A stretch of DNA of 64,000 nt, from assembly GCF_901827185.1 (NCBI RefSeq), contig NZ_LR594673.1:1-64000 (forward strand), read 5' to 3'. Made by a program: the position numbers and the translations under genes. Under the pieces are notes generated by a model that did no database searches, was not told the DNA's origin, and worked only from the letters and a program-made list of their open reading frames with translations. Shown piece by piece: positions 35,019-43,913 of this stretch; position 1 is the first letter of the stretch; every line of letters begins with the position of its first letter. Origin of the DNA: Variovorax sp. PBL-E5 (GTDB lineage Bacteria; Pseudomonadota; Gammaproteobacteria; Burkholderiales; Burkholderiaceae_C).

Positions 35019-36697
35019 CGGGTGTTTGTCTTCCAGTCCTGTGCCAGCAAGGTCTGCAATGCGGCCGTGATGGAAGCCGCCGTGGGCGCGTCGATCATGG
35101 CCGCTCGATAGGCGTCCGGACGCACCATGCAGAGGCTGCCGGGCGCCGGGTCTCCCAGCTGGCGTGCCAATGCCTCGTCCGGCAGCAGCGTGGGCAGTCC
35201 GCTCGTGCCGCCGATCGCCACCAGGCGCAGCGGCAGCGCGGCCGTTGCGTCGAGCGCCGCCTGCGCCCGGGCCAGGTCGGGTGCGAACCACAGGCCGAGG
35301 CAGCATGAATCGTTGCCGAGCAGGTCCATCAGCGTGGTCGGCGTGCCGTCGGCGTGGCGCAGCCGCAGGTTCTGCACCGAGCGCGCGCCGCCGGGCAACT
35401 GCGCCGTGGCCGGGTAGTCGTTGGCCATCGACATGCGGCCGGTGTTGACCAGCGCCCGCGCGAAGGCGTGCTGCGATGCCAGCGCGAGCACCGCGCGGCG
35501 CAAGGTGCGCTCGGCCGGCGAGCGCGGCGCCAGGAAGCGCGCCGAACGGCTGCTGACGCGCAGGTTCTCCACCGCCGCCGGCCGGCGCTCGGCGTCGTAG
35601 CTGTCGAGCAGCGCATCCGCGGCGCGGCCCTGTGCGATCAGTGCCAGCTTCCAGCCCAGGTTGGCCGCGTCCTGGATGCCGCTGTTGCCGCCGCGCGCAC
35701 CGAAGGGGCTCACGACGTGGGCCGAGTCGCCGATGAACAGGATCCGGCCATGGCGGAAGTGGTCGAGCAGGTGATCGCGATAGCCGTAAGGGCCGATCCA
35801 GACGAACTCGAACTCCACCCCCGGCCCGAGTTGTTCGCGCAGCCGCGCGCCGGCCACCTCGGGCTTGCTGATGTGCGCGGTGTCGCAGTCCTCGGGCATC
35901 TGGTAGTCGATGCGCCAGACGCCGTCGCCCATCAGGTGCTGCCACACTGCGCGGCCTTCGTTGAAGGGCGCGTCGACCCAGGTCCAGCGTTCGGTCGGCA
36001 ATGGCTTCTTGAAGCGCACGTCGCTGATGCACCAGCGGTCCGTGCTGCGCGAGGGATGGGCATCGAGGCCGAGCTGTTCGCGGATCGGGCTGTGGGCGCC
36101 GGTGGCGTCCACCAGGTGGTCGGCCTCGATCGTGTAGTTGCCGGCCGGCGTCTCCACCTCGATGCGCGCACCGTCGGCCAGCGGTGTCACTCGGGTCACG
36201 CGGTTTTTCCAGCGCAGGTCGGTGAGGCCCAGTTCGAGGATGCGGTCGACCAGGAACCATTCGACGTAGAACTGCTGCAGATTGATGAAGGGCGGCTGCT
36301 CCGAGACGCTGTCGGTCTTCAGGTTGAATTGGTAGACCTCTTGCTCGCCCGAGAAGGTGCGGCCGAAGGACCAGGTGATGCCCTTGCCGGCCACCCGCTC
36401 GCAGATGCCCAGGCGCGCGAAGATCTCCAGTGTCTTCTGCGCATAGCAGATGCCGCGCGACGAAGCGCCGCGCACGCCGACCGTGTCGTCCTCGTCCAGC
36501 AGCAGCGCGCGCACGCCGCGTCGCGCCAGATCGCAGGCCAGGGTCAGGCCGGCCGGCCCGGCGCCCACGATGACGATCGGATGCCGCACGATGGACGTGC
36601 GTGCCTCCAGCTCGGGCGGCGCCACGAAGGGCCAGCTCGGCAGTTCGTAGGGCGGCGCGAAGACAAAGCCTTCCGCCTGCGTGGTGCCGGTGTTCAC
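35015..36697 (-). CDS. FAD-dependent aromatic hydroxylase (group A, MhpA-like)
   Basis: Encodes 560 residues from GTG 36697, which overlaps the hydrolase stop. The dinucleotide fold IVIVGAGPAGLTLACDLARRGVRALLLDEDD, the DG-type motif LVDATGAHSPIREQLG and the second FAD motif ILFIGDSAHVVSPFGARGGNSGIQDAANLGWKLA are intact. A C-terminal thioredoxin-like domain follows. Relatives hydroxylate phenolic acids such as 3-(3-hydroxyphenyl)propionate using NAD(P)H and O2. The operon order VOC, hydrolase, this enzyme, DUF2783 fits ortho-hydroxylation followed by ring opening and hydrolysis. Confidence 0.9.
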   Translation of the reverse strand: MNTGTTQAEGFVFAPPYELPSWPFVAPPELEARTSIVRHPIVIVGAGPAGLTLACDLARRGVRALLLDEDDTVGVRGASSRGICYAQKTLEIFARLGICERVAGKGITWSFGRTFSGEQEVYQFNLKTDSVSEQPPFINLQQFYVEWFLVDRILELGLTDLRWKNRVTRVTPLADGARIEVETPAGNYTIEADHLVDATGAHSPIREQLGLDAHPSRSTDRWCISDVRFKKPLPTERWTWVDAPFNEGRAVWQHLMGDGVWRIDYQMPEDCDTAHISKPEVAGARLREQLGPGVEFEFVWIGPYGYRDHLLDHFRHGRILFIGDSAHVVSPFGARGGNSGIQDAANLGWKLALIAQGRAADALLDSYDAERRPAAVENLRVSSRSARFLAPRSPAERTLRRAVLALASQHAFARALVNTGRMSMANDYPATAQLPGGARSVQNLRLRHADGTPTTLMDLLGNDSCCLGLWFAPDLARAQAALDATAALPLRLVAIGGTSGLPTLLPDEALARQLGDPAPGSLCMVRPDAYRAAMIDAPTAASITAALQTLLAQDWKTNTR

Positions 36698-37815
36698 AGC
36701 GCCTCTGCCCATCCGGCGATCGCGTCGGCAGCGAATTGCACCAGCTGCGGCTGGCCCGCGAGATAGTGATTGCCGCCGTCGATGTCCACGTTGCGGATGC
36801 GCGCGCCGCCGGCGGCCATCCATGCATCGCGGGTGCTCGGAAAAGTCGACGCGTCGCCGGTGTAGGTCAGCAGCAGCGCCGGCACGCGGGTGCGGGCCAG
36901 GTTCGAGGGCCCATCGGCCTGCGAGCGCGAGGACCACTGCGAGAGGAAGGCGGTCAGCGAGGTGGTGCGGCCCATCGCATTGGCCGCATAGTTCACCTGG
37001 CGCGCATCGCCCCAGACACTGCCGGGCAGGCGATCGTTGCTGTCGATCGAGAGATCCACGCAGCGCGGATCGGCATGGGTGCGGTAGACGATGAAGGCCT
37101 GGTCGCGCGGCGCGCCGGTCGTGCTGCGCAGCAGCCGCAGCCGCTCGATCACCCAGCGCTCGATGCGCTCGAGCCGCGCGGCCTGGGCGGCGCTGAAGCG
37201 CGCCAGGAATTCGGCGTCGTACGGCAGTGCATGGCGTGCGTCGTACATGTCGAGCGCCGGGTCGACCGAGAGCGGATCGTGCTCGTCCGTCACCGAGGGA
37301 TCGATCCAGTCGCGCAGCAGCTTCGAGCGACCCGGGTGGGCAGCGCAGAGCGCGATGCCGTCCACGGGCGGCAGGTCGTGCGGATGCAGGTGGGTCTCGT
37401 CGCCGTCGGGAAAGCGGTGGGCCGTGAGCTGCTCGGCCTGCGCCTGGTAGAAGCTCGCGAGCGCGGCACCGCCGGAGTTGCCGATCAGCAGCACCCGCTC
37501 GTAGCCCGCGGCGCGCAGGAACTGCACGCCCGCGCCGAGGTCCTGGATGGCACGCTCCATCAGCAGCAAGGTGTCGTTGCCCATGTAGCGCGAGTTGAGC
37601 CCCATGCAGGCGATGCCCCGGTCGGCCAGCGGCCCGATCAGGTAGTGGCCCATGAAGTTGCTGGTCGGATGCATCACGATGGCCGCGACCTTCTTCGGCC
37701 CGGCCGGCGCGCGCCAGGCGCCATAGATGCGCGGCCGCAGCATCTGCAGACCCGACTGGCTTTCCAAGGCGGCGCCCGGCTGGACGTCGATGACGGCGAG
37801 TTGCAGCTCAGCCAT
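36694..37815 (-). CDS. Alpha/beta hydrolase
   Basis: Encodes 373 residues from ATG 37815, which overlaps the VOC stop by eight bases. The nucleophile elbow LLIGNSGGAALASFY and the final histidine in DGGNHYLAGQ are present. The segment IVMHPTSNFMGHYLIGPLADRGIACMGLNSRYMGND is typical of larger esterase/dienelactone-type hydrolases. It is encoded between a VOC protein and a flavin hydroxylase, so it probably hydrolyses an intermediate after oxygenation. The exact substrate is unknown. Confidence 0.85.
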   Translation of the reverse strand: MAELQLAVIDVQPGAALESQSGLQMLRPRIYGAWRAPAGPKKVAAIVMHPTSNFMGHYLIGPLADRGIACMGLNSRYMGNDTLLLMERAIQDLGAGVQFLRAAGYERVLLIGNSGGAALASFYQAQAEQLTAHRFPDGDETHLHPHDLPPVDGIALCAAHPGRSKLLRDWIDPSVTDEHDPLSVDPALDMYDARHALPYDAEFLARFSAAQAARLERIERWVIERLRLLRSTTGAPRDQAFIVYRTHADPRCVDLSIDSNDRLPGSVWGDARQVNYAANAMGRTTSLTAFLSQWSSRSQADGPSNLARTRVPALLLTYTGDASTFPSTRDAWMAAGGARIRNVDIDGGNHYLAGQPQLVQFAADAIAGWAEAL

Positions 37816-38359
37816 GGGCCGCGTTGCGCCGTGCGCCCTTGCGTGCGGTCCAGGCATCCAGCAGCGCGCGGGCCTGGCGTGCGTGTTCGTCCATCTCGGC
37901 CTGGGGCACGGTGGGCGTGGTCAGTTCGAGCCGGATGCCGTTCGGGTCGAAGAAATAGATCGACTGGATGATGTGATGGTCGGTCGGGCCCAGCACCTCG
38001 ACCCCGGCCGCTTCGAGCCGGGCCTTGGCTGCCAGCAGCGCGGACACCGAATCGACGCGCAGTGCCAGGTGGTTGACCCAGGCCGGCGTGTTGGGGGAGG
38101 GTAGTGCCGCGGTGTCGTCGCCGAGATCGAAGAAGGCGATCGACGAACCATCGCCCAGCTGGAAGAAGATGTGGACGTAGGGGCAGTATTCACCGGTGCT
38201 CGGAACGTGATCGGCCTGGATCACGTGGGTCAGCGGCAGGCCCAGCAGGTCCTCGTAGAAGCGGCGGGTCTCCTCGCTGTCGCGGCAGCGCCAGGCGAAA
38301 TGATGAAGGCCGCGCACGGGCACGGGCGGCGCGGCGAGAGAGGGCGTCTCGGCAGGCAT
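37808..38359 (-). CDS. VOC-family protein (extradiol dioxygenase/glyoxalase fold)
   Basis: Encodes 183 residues. The VOC beta-alpha-beta-beta-beta pattern is clear (GLHHFAWRCRDSEETRRFYEDLLGLPLTHV and later WVNHLALRVDSVSALLAAKARLEAAGVEVLGPTDHHIIQSIYFFDPNGIRLEL). Possible metal ligands are H in LHHFAW, H in VNHLAL and E in RLELTT. It is the first gene of the hydrolase-hydroxylase-DUF2783 operon, so a ring-cleavage or isomerase role is plausible. Confidence 0.85.
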   Translation of the reverse strand: MPAETPSLAAPPVPVRGLHHFAWRCRDSEETRRFYEDLLGLPLTHVIQADHVPSTGEYCPYVHIFFQLGDGSSIAFFDLGDDTAALPSPNTPAWVNHLALRVDSVSALLAAKARLEAAGVEVLGPTDHHIIQSIYFFDPNGIRLELTTPTVPQAEMDEHARQARALLDAWTARKGARRNAAHG

Positions 38360-38451
38360 GGTGGTCTTGTCTCCGGCGGGTCGTCGAGTCCGATGCAGTC
38401 CGGCGTCTTTCTATCATTCCATCGAAATAAATTCATCGCCGCCCTGTCCGC

Positions 38452-39429
38452 TCAGCGGGCGGCCTCACGAACCGGGAGCGCTTCGACGCGGGCGCGCAGC
38501 GCGGCGCCATCCTTCAGGGCCAGGGCCTGGAACTCCTGGGGCGATCGCATCGGCATGGTTTCGTAGCCCAGCTCCGCGATCCTGCCTTGCACTGCGGGGT
38601 CCCCAAGCGCTTGCGACGTGGCGTTGAACAGAGTGCGTACCACGTCATCTGGCAGGCCTTTGGGCCCCATCAGGCCATACCAGTAACTCATCGCGAAGCC
38701 TTTCACGCCGGACTCGGCCAAGGTGGGCACTTCCGGCATGAGTTGGGACCGGTGGTCGAGCGTGATCGCCACCGCATTGAGCTTCCCTTCGCGCGCCATC
38801 GGCAGGACAGCCCCGGGCCCCATGAAGGTCAGCGGTGCATCACCGCCGAGGACAGCCATCACCGCCGGGCTGCCGCCCTTGTACAGGACCTCGTCCAGGT
38901 TGAGGCCTGAGAGTCTTTTCAGATCCGCGGTGACGATCTCGGGATACGTCCCGCCAGGGGAAGCAATGAACATCGGCGTCGTCGACTGCCTGGCTTTTGC
39001 AGCGACGTCCGCAAAGGTGCGAAGCTCGGAGTCCTTCTTGGTTGCAAGGACGAAGAAGCTGCTTGCGATCCGGTTGATGGGCGTAAAGCTGGTCTCACCG
39101 TAGGAGACCGTCGGCGCATAGGCCACCTTGTCGGCGCCGAGGACGGATTCGGCCCCGAACAGCAGTGTGTAGCCATCCGGTCGGGCCGAGGCCACGTAGG
39201 CGGCGCCGAGCGTGGAATTCGCGCCAGGCTTGTTCTCGACGATGACGGCCTGCTTGAGCGTACGCCCCATGTGTTCGGCCAGGATGCGCGCGATGCCGTC
39301 GGAGCCACCGCCGGGAGGAAAGCCCACGATGATGCGCACGGGGCGGTCTGGGAAGGCGCTCGCTGCATGCGCCATCGACGCACTGGCGATCGCGATCGCC
39401 GCGAGCAAGGCTGCAGGAATTCGTTTCAT
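38452..39429 (-). CDS. Bug-family (TctC) periplasmic substrate-binding protein
   Basis: Encodes 325 residues from ATG 39429, preceded by TTGGAGA. The signal peptide ends at MAHAASAFP. Binding loops are GFPPGGGSDGIARI and VIVENKPGANSTLGAAYVASARPDGYTLLF. It is divergent from a DUF3237 gene, and a conserved 20-bp dyad lies between them. It is similar in type to the receptor at 49329 (both have GGGxDG in the first loop), which suggests recent paralogy within this regulon. Confidence 0.92.
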   Translation of the reverse strand: MKRIPAALLAAIAIASASMAHAASAFPDRPVRIIVGFPPGGGSDGIARILAEHMGRTLKQAVIVENKPGANSTLGAAYVASARPDGYTLLFGAESVLGADKVAYAPTVSYGETSFTPINRIASSFFVLATKKDSELRTFADVAAKARQSTTPMFIASPGGTYPEIVTADLKRLSGLNLDEVLYKGGSPAVMAVLGGDAPLTFMGPGAVLPMAREGKLNAVAITLDHRSQLMPEVPTLAESGVKGFAMSYWYGLMGPKGLPDDVVRTLFNATSQALGDPAVQGRIAELGYETMPMRSPQEFQALALKDGAALRARVEALPVREAAR

Positions 39430-39493
39430 CCGGGTCTCCAAGAGTTGCTTTGCATGGACAGCCGCCATTCTGGAATCGTGATGAATGCGAGTA

Positions 39494-39513
39494 CGTCGTA
39501 CTAGACAACGACA
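39494..39513. promoter_or_regulatory. 20-bp dyad, regulon site 1
   Basis: CGTCGT-N8-ACGACA. On the plus strand, 21 bases later, CTATGCT (39535-39541) is a -10-like element for the DUF3237 gene at 39570. The same dyad can serve the divergent Bug gene. One of eight such sites in 39-58 kb. Confidence 0.65.
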
Positions 39514-39569
39514 GCGCCGCGCGGTGGTGCCGCCCTATGCTCACCATCCTCTTCTAGAAAGGTGCGTCG

Positions 39570-40055
39570 ATGAAGTTTGATCCTGAGCCGCAGGACCCTC
39601 CAGGTCTTGAATTTGCCTTTGCCTTCCGCGTGAAGTTCTCGAACCGGGTGAAGATCGGAACCGTTTCGAGCGGCTTCACCCGTGGGTACACGGGCGTCGT
39701 CGGCGGCGACGTCGCCGGTCCGAAACTGAATGGGATCGTGGTGCCGCACAGCGGCGGCGACTGGCCGGCCTACTGGCCCAACGGGGCCGTCGAATTCACG
39801 GCGTTCTACATGCTGCAGGCCGACGATGGAACGCAGATCCTGGTGAAGAACCGAGGCTTTCGCTATGCATCGCCGGAGGTGACTGCCCGCATGGAGCGGC
39901 TGGATCCTGTCGAGCCCCACGAGTACTACATGCGCCTTTGCCCGACCTTCGAGGCGCCCGAAGGCAAGCACGACTGGATGAACAGGACCGTGTTCATTGG
40001 CACCGGAAACCGCCAGGCGGATCACTCCATCTTCCGGTTCTGGAAAGTTGCGTAG
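39570..40055 (+). CDS. DUF3237 family protein
   Basis: Encodes 161 residues. The pattern LEFAFAFRVKFSNRVKIGTV...GPKLNGIVVPHSGGDWPAYWPNG, ILVKNRGFRYASPEV and YYMRLCPTFEAPEGKHDWMNRTVFIGTG is that of DUF3237, a beta-barrel family of unknown function often encoded in aromatic catabolic clusters. A paralog with the same features lies at 55624. Both are divergent from Bug receptors and share a promoter motif, so they probably act in the same pathway. No signal peptide is seen. Confidence 0.85.
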   Translation: MKFDPEPQDPPGLEFAFAFRVKFSNRVKIGTVSSGFTRGYTGVVGGDVAGPKLNGIVVPHSGGDWPAYWPNGAVEFTAFYMLQADDGTQILVKNRGFRYASPEVTARMERLDPVEPHEYYMRLCPTFEAPEGKHDWMNRTVFIGTGNRQADHSIFRFWKVA

Positions 40056-40356
40056 TCGGGCGCCTCCTGACTTTCGCGTAGATCCCCCGCTGGCGCTGCA
40101 GCGCACGCGCCAGCGCCAAGGCCAAATCGGCATTGCGTCCACCCCGGCGGTGGGCCGGTGGCGCGCACTGAGCCGCAAACCGCTCCTCCCTTCCTGAACC
40201 ACGCGATCCCCGCCGCTCGGCGGATCGCCCACCCACGCGCCCGGGGCGATTCATACGCACAAACCCTAGCGGTCGCGCGAGCGAAATACGTAGAATGTTA
40301 ATCAGGTTAACAACCTGACCCAGGCTCATTCCTTCGTCGCTTCAGGAGACCTTTCC
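40056..40356. other. 301-bp intergenic region upstream of the LuxR gene
   Basis: No gene found. The right half holds two overlapping dyads: GTTAATCAGGTTAAC (40298-40312) and TCAGGTT-AAC-AACCTGA (40303-40319), about 40 bp before the LuxR gene. Its left half has GC-rich imperfect repeats near 40085-40135 without a T-run. Confidence 0.5.
40298..40319. promoter_or_regulatory. Candidate MarR operator upstream of luxR-marR
   Basis: GTTAA-TCAGG-TTAAC is overlapped by TCAGGTT-AAC-AACCTGA, a perfect 7-bp-arm inverted repeat. It differs from the 20-bp dyads of the structural operons. MarR proteins bind 16-20 bp palindromes, and a marR gene is second in the downstream pair, so autorepression is a fair guess. 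Confidence 0.5.
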
Positions 40357-41241
40357 ATGCAGACTTGGCCCGTCAACCCAGCAGCCAGCAGCGCTTGCGT
40401 GCAGGCTTCGAGCGTGGCGCAGCTGGTGGGCGCCATCGCCAGCCAGGACCGCACGGCGCTCGCGTCCGCCATCCTGCACACGGTGCAGTCGGCCCTCCCG
40501 AGCCAGCACTGCGCCATCTTTGCGCACGAAGCGTCACGCAACCCCCGCTTGCTGTCGGGTGCCGGAGAGGGCGGCCCCTGGGTCGCGATCAAGAGCGCGA
40601 CGGCCTACCTTCGCGACCACTATCGCGCGGACGCGATGCACCAGATGGCTTCGCGCCGGCCGGCCGGCATCGCAAAGGGCGAGGTCGTGGTGTGCCGGGA
40701 ACGCTGCGAGGACATCGAAGCGCCCGAATACCGCGAGGCATGCTTCACTGCGCTCGGCATCCGGGAGCGGCTCACCGTGTTGATGCGCTGCGCCACCGAC
40801 AGCTGGCTGTCGGTCCACATCTACCGCATTGCCGGGCAGCCCAGCTTCTCCGCGCAGGAGGTCGACTCGCTGGTCGGACTCGCGCCGGTGATCGCGGGCT
40901 GCGTCGCGCGGCACTACGCCAGCGACATCGACGGCGAAACGGGCTTTCGCGATACCGTCACCGGCGACATCGGCGAGCTGTGTCCCAGCCTCACCGAACG
41001 CGAACGCGAAGTCCTGATGCGCATCCTCGACGGCGTCACGGTCAACCGCATTGCCGAAGACCTCAAGCTGCGGCCGACGACGGTGGCCACCTACCGCATG
41101 CGGGCCTATGAGAAACTGGGCGTGGCCTCGCGGCGCGAACTGTTCGCCGCGGTCCTGCGCCGCCACGCGCTCGCGCAGTCGCAAGCGCCCGCGACGCAGG
41201 AATCCGGGCGCGCAGGAACGGCCCTCCTTCATGCGGCCTGA
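40357..41241 (+). CDS. LuxR-family regulator (GerE HTH)
   Basis: Encodes 294 residues; ATG 40357 follows AGGAGA. The C-terminal GerE domain, about residues 208-262, reads CPSLTEREREVLMRILDGVTVNRIAEDLKLRPTTVATYRMRAYEKLGV. The N-terminal 180 residues may be a GAF/PAS-like sensor and have no receiver aspartate pattern or acyl-homoserine-lactone-binding motif that I can recognise. It lies within the set of operons that share 20-bp dyads centred near -43, the site geometry used by LuxR-type class II activators. It is the best local candidate for their activator. It is followed by a MarR gene in the same direction. Confidence 0.88.
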   Translation: MQTWPVNPAASSACVQASSVAQLVGAIASQDRTALASAILHTVQSALPSQHCAIFAHEASRNPRLLSGAGEGGPWVAIKSATAYLRDHYRADAMHQMASRRPAGIAKGEVVVCRERCEDIEAPEYREACFTALGIRERLTVLMRCATDSWLSVHIYRIAGQPSFSAQEVDSLVGLAPVIAGCVARHYASDIDGETGFRDTVTGDIGELCPSLTEREREVLMRILDGVTVNRIAEDLKLRPTTVATYRMRAYEKLGVASRRELFAAVLRRHALAQSQAPATQESGRAGTALLHAA

Positions 41242-41264
41242 GTCAAGGAAAGAGCTTCAACCCG

Positions 41265-41807
41265 ATGGCCAAGTCCAAAGCCGCCCGAGCCGAAGAGCAG
41301 GATCCGAAGGAGGGCGCCGCGCCCGCCGCGTCCCGGATCGGCCATGGCGGCGTGATCAGCCTTGATGACTACATCGCCCCTTCCAAACTGTGCATGACGC
41401 AGATGGAAGAGTACGTCGGCTACATGGTGCGGCGACTGGACAACCGGATCTACCGCAGCTTCCTCGACACCCTGGTGCATGAAGAGATCACGCCGGCGCG
41501 CTTCACGGCGCTCTCGATCATCGGCGCCAACCCGGGTGTGCGGCAGGTCGACATCGCGCGGGCGCTGAACATCGCGCGGCCGGCGGCGCTCAAGGTGGTC
41601 AACCTGCTGGTGCAGCTGGGCTTGATCGAGTGCCATCCGATCCCGAGCGACAAGCGCATCGGCGCCATCGCCCTGACCGAACTGGGGCAGCGCAAGCTCG
41701 CCGTCTATGCCCAGAAGGTGCGCGAGCATGAAGCGCGCGTGCTCGAGCCGCTGTCGCAGGAGGAACGCGCGCAGCTGATGGGATTCCTGCAGCGCGTCCT
41801 GGCTTAG
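41265..41807 (+). CDS. MarR-family transcriptional regulator
   Basis: Encodes 180 residues. The winged HTH is visible in HEEITPARFTALSIIGANPGVRQVDIARALNIARPAALKVVNLLVQLGLIECHPIPSDKRIGAIALTELG, where the wing has the conserved D-x-R region (SDKRIG). An extra 40-residue N-terminal extension is charged. It starts 23 bases after the LuxR gene and is probably cotranscribed. MarR regulators of aromatic catabolism are often released by aryl-CoA thioesters, which fits the ligase-rich setting. The ligand is not predictable. Confidence 0.88.
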   Translation: MAKSKAARAEEQDPKEGAAPAASRIGHGGVISLDDYIAPSKLCMTQMEEYVGYMVRRLDNRIYRSFLDTLVHEEITPARFTALSIIGANPGVRQVDIARALNIARPAALKVVNLLVQLGLIECHPIPSDKRIGAIALTELGQRKLAVYAQKVREHEARVLEPLSQEERAQLMGFLQRVLA

Positions 41808-41852
41808 GCGCCCCGCCGCCTTGCACCGGGCCGAGCCGCTCGTTGCGCGCGC

Positions 41853-42338
41853 TCACGCCGGGCGTGGCGCAGCGGCGGCCGCGGTTCGGCTCACGGCCAT
41901 CACCGCGCTCGCGCGGGCCAGCGTGTCCTTGCCGTCGGGCGATGCCAGGGTCGCGGAAGCGAAGGCAACGCGCCCGCCGAGCCGGTCGAGCTTCGCGCTC
42001 ACGCGCACCGCGCCCTGCAGCACCGCGCGCTCGAACTGCAGGTTGAGCGAGACGGTGGCGGCCGAGTCGCCGGGCGCCAGGGCGGCGAGCACCACGAAGG
42101 CCAGCGCGAAGTCGAGCATCGTCGCCACGATGCCGCCCTGGATCACGCCGTCGCCCTGCAGGTAGCGCGCCGGCGGCGCGAACTCGAGCACGAGCGTGCG
42201 CTGCTGCACATCGGCACCGCGCAGCACGGCACCGAGGTCGGCGGCGAGCGGATTGGAGTCGATGGCCAGCGGCGCGCCGGGATCGCGCAGGAAGCGCTGG
42301 ACCAAGCGCTGATCGGGGTTGAAGCGCGGCGCGTTCAC
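41853..42338 (-). CDS. PaaI-type hotdog thioesterase
   Basis: Encodes 161 residues from GTG 42338, overlapping the ligase stop by GTGA. The hotdog core VIQGGIVATMLDFALAFVVLAAL and SLNLQFERAVLQGAVRVSAKLDRLGGRVAFASATL matches the PaaI/YbgC-like acyl-CoA thioesterases. It should release a free acid from an aryl- or acyl-CoA. It is the last gene of a six-gene operon running from the thiolase at 49111 (thiolase, FadB-like, MDR, crotonase, ligase, thioesterase). Its 3' end faces the MarR gene convergently. Confidence 0.85.
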   Translation of the reverse strand: MNAPRFNPDQRLVQRFLRDPGAPLAIDSNPLAADLGAVLRGADVQQRTLVLEFAPPARYLQGDGVIQGGIVATMLDFALAFVVLAALAPGDSAATVSLNLQFERAVLQGAVRVSAKLDRLGGRVAFASATLASPDGKDTLARASAVMAVSRTAAAAAPRPA

Positions 42339-43897
42339 AGCTTCTTGCCGTGTCCGGCCCAGTACGGGTCGCGCAACTCCTTCTTCAGCACCTTGCCGGC
42401 GCCGGACAGCGGCAGGCGTTCGGTGCGGATCGTCACCGAGCGCGGGCACTTGTAGCCGGCGATGCGCTCGCGCGTCCAGGCGGTGACCGCCTCCTGCGTG
42501 AGCTGCGCGCCCTCGCGCGGCACCACGACGGCATGGACCCGCTCGCCCCACTTGGCGTCCGGGATGCCGATCACCGCCGCCTCCGCCACGCCGGGCATCA
42601 GCGAGATGGCGTTCTCGACTTCGGTGGAATAGATGTTCTCGCCGCCGCTGATGATCATGTCCTTCAGGCGATCGACGATGTAGACGTACCCGTCCTGGTC
42701 CATGAGCGCCGCATCGCCGGTGTGGAACCAGCCGTCCACGACGGCCGCTGCGGTCTCCTGGGGCTTGTTCCAGTAACCCTGCATGACGGTGGGACCGCGC
42801 ACGACGATTTCGCCGGTGACGCCCGCAGCCACCGTGTTGCCGTCCGGGTCGACCACGCGCAGATCGATGTTGGGCATCGGCTGCCCGCAGGACTTCAGGC
42901 GGTCGCCCGCGACGGCGGGCTTGCGCATGGACATCGGCAGCATCGTGCCGATCGGCGAGAGCTCCGTCATGCCCCACCCGTGAAGGAAGAGCATGTCGGG
43001 CCACACCTCGACGGCCCGCTTCAGGGTCGCCTCCGGCATCGGTGCCGAACCGAACATGAACTGGCGCAGGCTCGAGAGCGCCATGCGCTCGATGCCCGGC
43101 ACCTCGAGGATCATCGCGATCATCGTCGGGACGAGCGTGACGTTCGTCACCTTGTGCCGCGACACCATGTCCAGCACCTGCGCGGCGTCGAACTTGGGGA
43201 TGAAGACGTGCGTGCCCGCCGCCATCGTGACGGCCACCGTCGACATGCCGTCCGTGAGGTGGCACATCGGCGCTGCATGCAGGAACACGCTCGCGGCGTC
43301 GTAGCCGATCATGTAGCAGCCGTTCACCGCGTTGCTCACCAGGTTGCCGTGGCTGAGCATCACGCCTTTGGGCTTGCCCGTGCTGCCTCCCGTGTAGAAG
43401 ATGCCGGCGAGGTCGGTGCCGTTGCTTCCGGCGTCGGGCAGGCGTGGATGCGCAGCCACCATCTCGTCCCAGTGCCACAGGCCCTGGCCGGCCGCGGCGT
43501 CGTCGCCCAGGTAGACCACGTGCTGCAATCCCGGACAGGCCTCGCGCAACTGCGGCAGCAGGTGAAGGAAGCTCTCGTCGAGGCAGATGACCTTGGCGTC
43601 CGCATCGTTGACCATGTAGTGCAGGTCCGAGGCGGCGAGCCGGGTGTTGAGCGGAACGAGCACGCCACCCATCCATGGCACGGCGTAGTAGCTTTCGAGA
43701 TACCGGTCGCTGTTGAGCGCCAGCAAGGCCACGCGGTCGCCCTGCGCGATCCCCAGCGCGCGCAGCCCGGCGGCGGCGCGGGCGACGCGCTCCTCGACCT
43801 CGTCCCAGGTCCGTGTGCGCCCGGCACAGACCGTGGCCGCCGAGCGGGGGTTCACCTGCGCGGCGCGGCGCAGTGTTTGCGTCAGTCTCTCGTTCAT
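42335..43897 (-). CDS. Acyl-CoA synthetase (AMP-forming)
   Basis: Encodes 520 residues from ATG 43897. Motifs are AGIFYTGGSTGKPKGVMLSHGN (P-loop), HGWGMTELSP, HTGDAALMDQDGYVYIVDRLKDMIISGGENIYSTEVE and the lysine in LSGAGKVLKKELR. The first threonine of the P-loop is followed by GGSTG instead of SGTTG, as in several long-chain-type ligases. It activates a carboxylate to CoA in the beta-oxidation-like operon. The substrate is unknown. Confidence 0.92.
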   Translation of the reverse strand: MNERLTQTLRRAAQVNPRSAATVCAGRTRTWDEVEERVARAAAGLRALGIAQGDRVALLALNSDRYLESYYAVPWMGGVLVPLNTRLAASDLHYMVNDADAKVICLDESFLHLLPQLREACPGLQHVVYLGDDAAAGQGLWHWDEMVAAHPRLPDAGSNGTDLAGIFYTGGSTGKPKGVMLSHGNLVSNAVNGCYMIGYDAASVFLHAAPMCHLTDGMSTVAVTMAAGTHVFIPKFDAAQVLDMVSRHKVTNVTLVPTMIAMILEVPGIERMALSSLRQFMFGSAPMPEATLKRAVEVWPDMLFLHGWGMTELSPIGTMLPMSMRKPAVAGDRLKSCGQPMPNIDLRVVDPDGNTVAAGVTGEIVVRGPTVMQGYWNKPQETAAAVVDGWFHTGDAALMDQDGYVYIVDRLKDMIISGGENIYSTEVENAISLMPGVAEAAVIGIPDAKWGERVHAVVVPREGAQLTQEAVTAWTRERIAGYKCPRSVTIRTERLPLSGAGKVLKKELRDPYWAGHGKKL

Positions 43898-43913
43898 TCT
43901 GTCTGCTCCGGAT

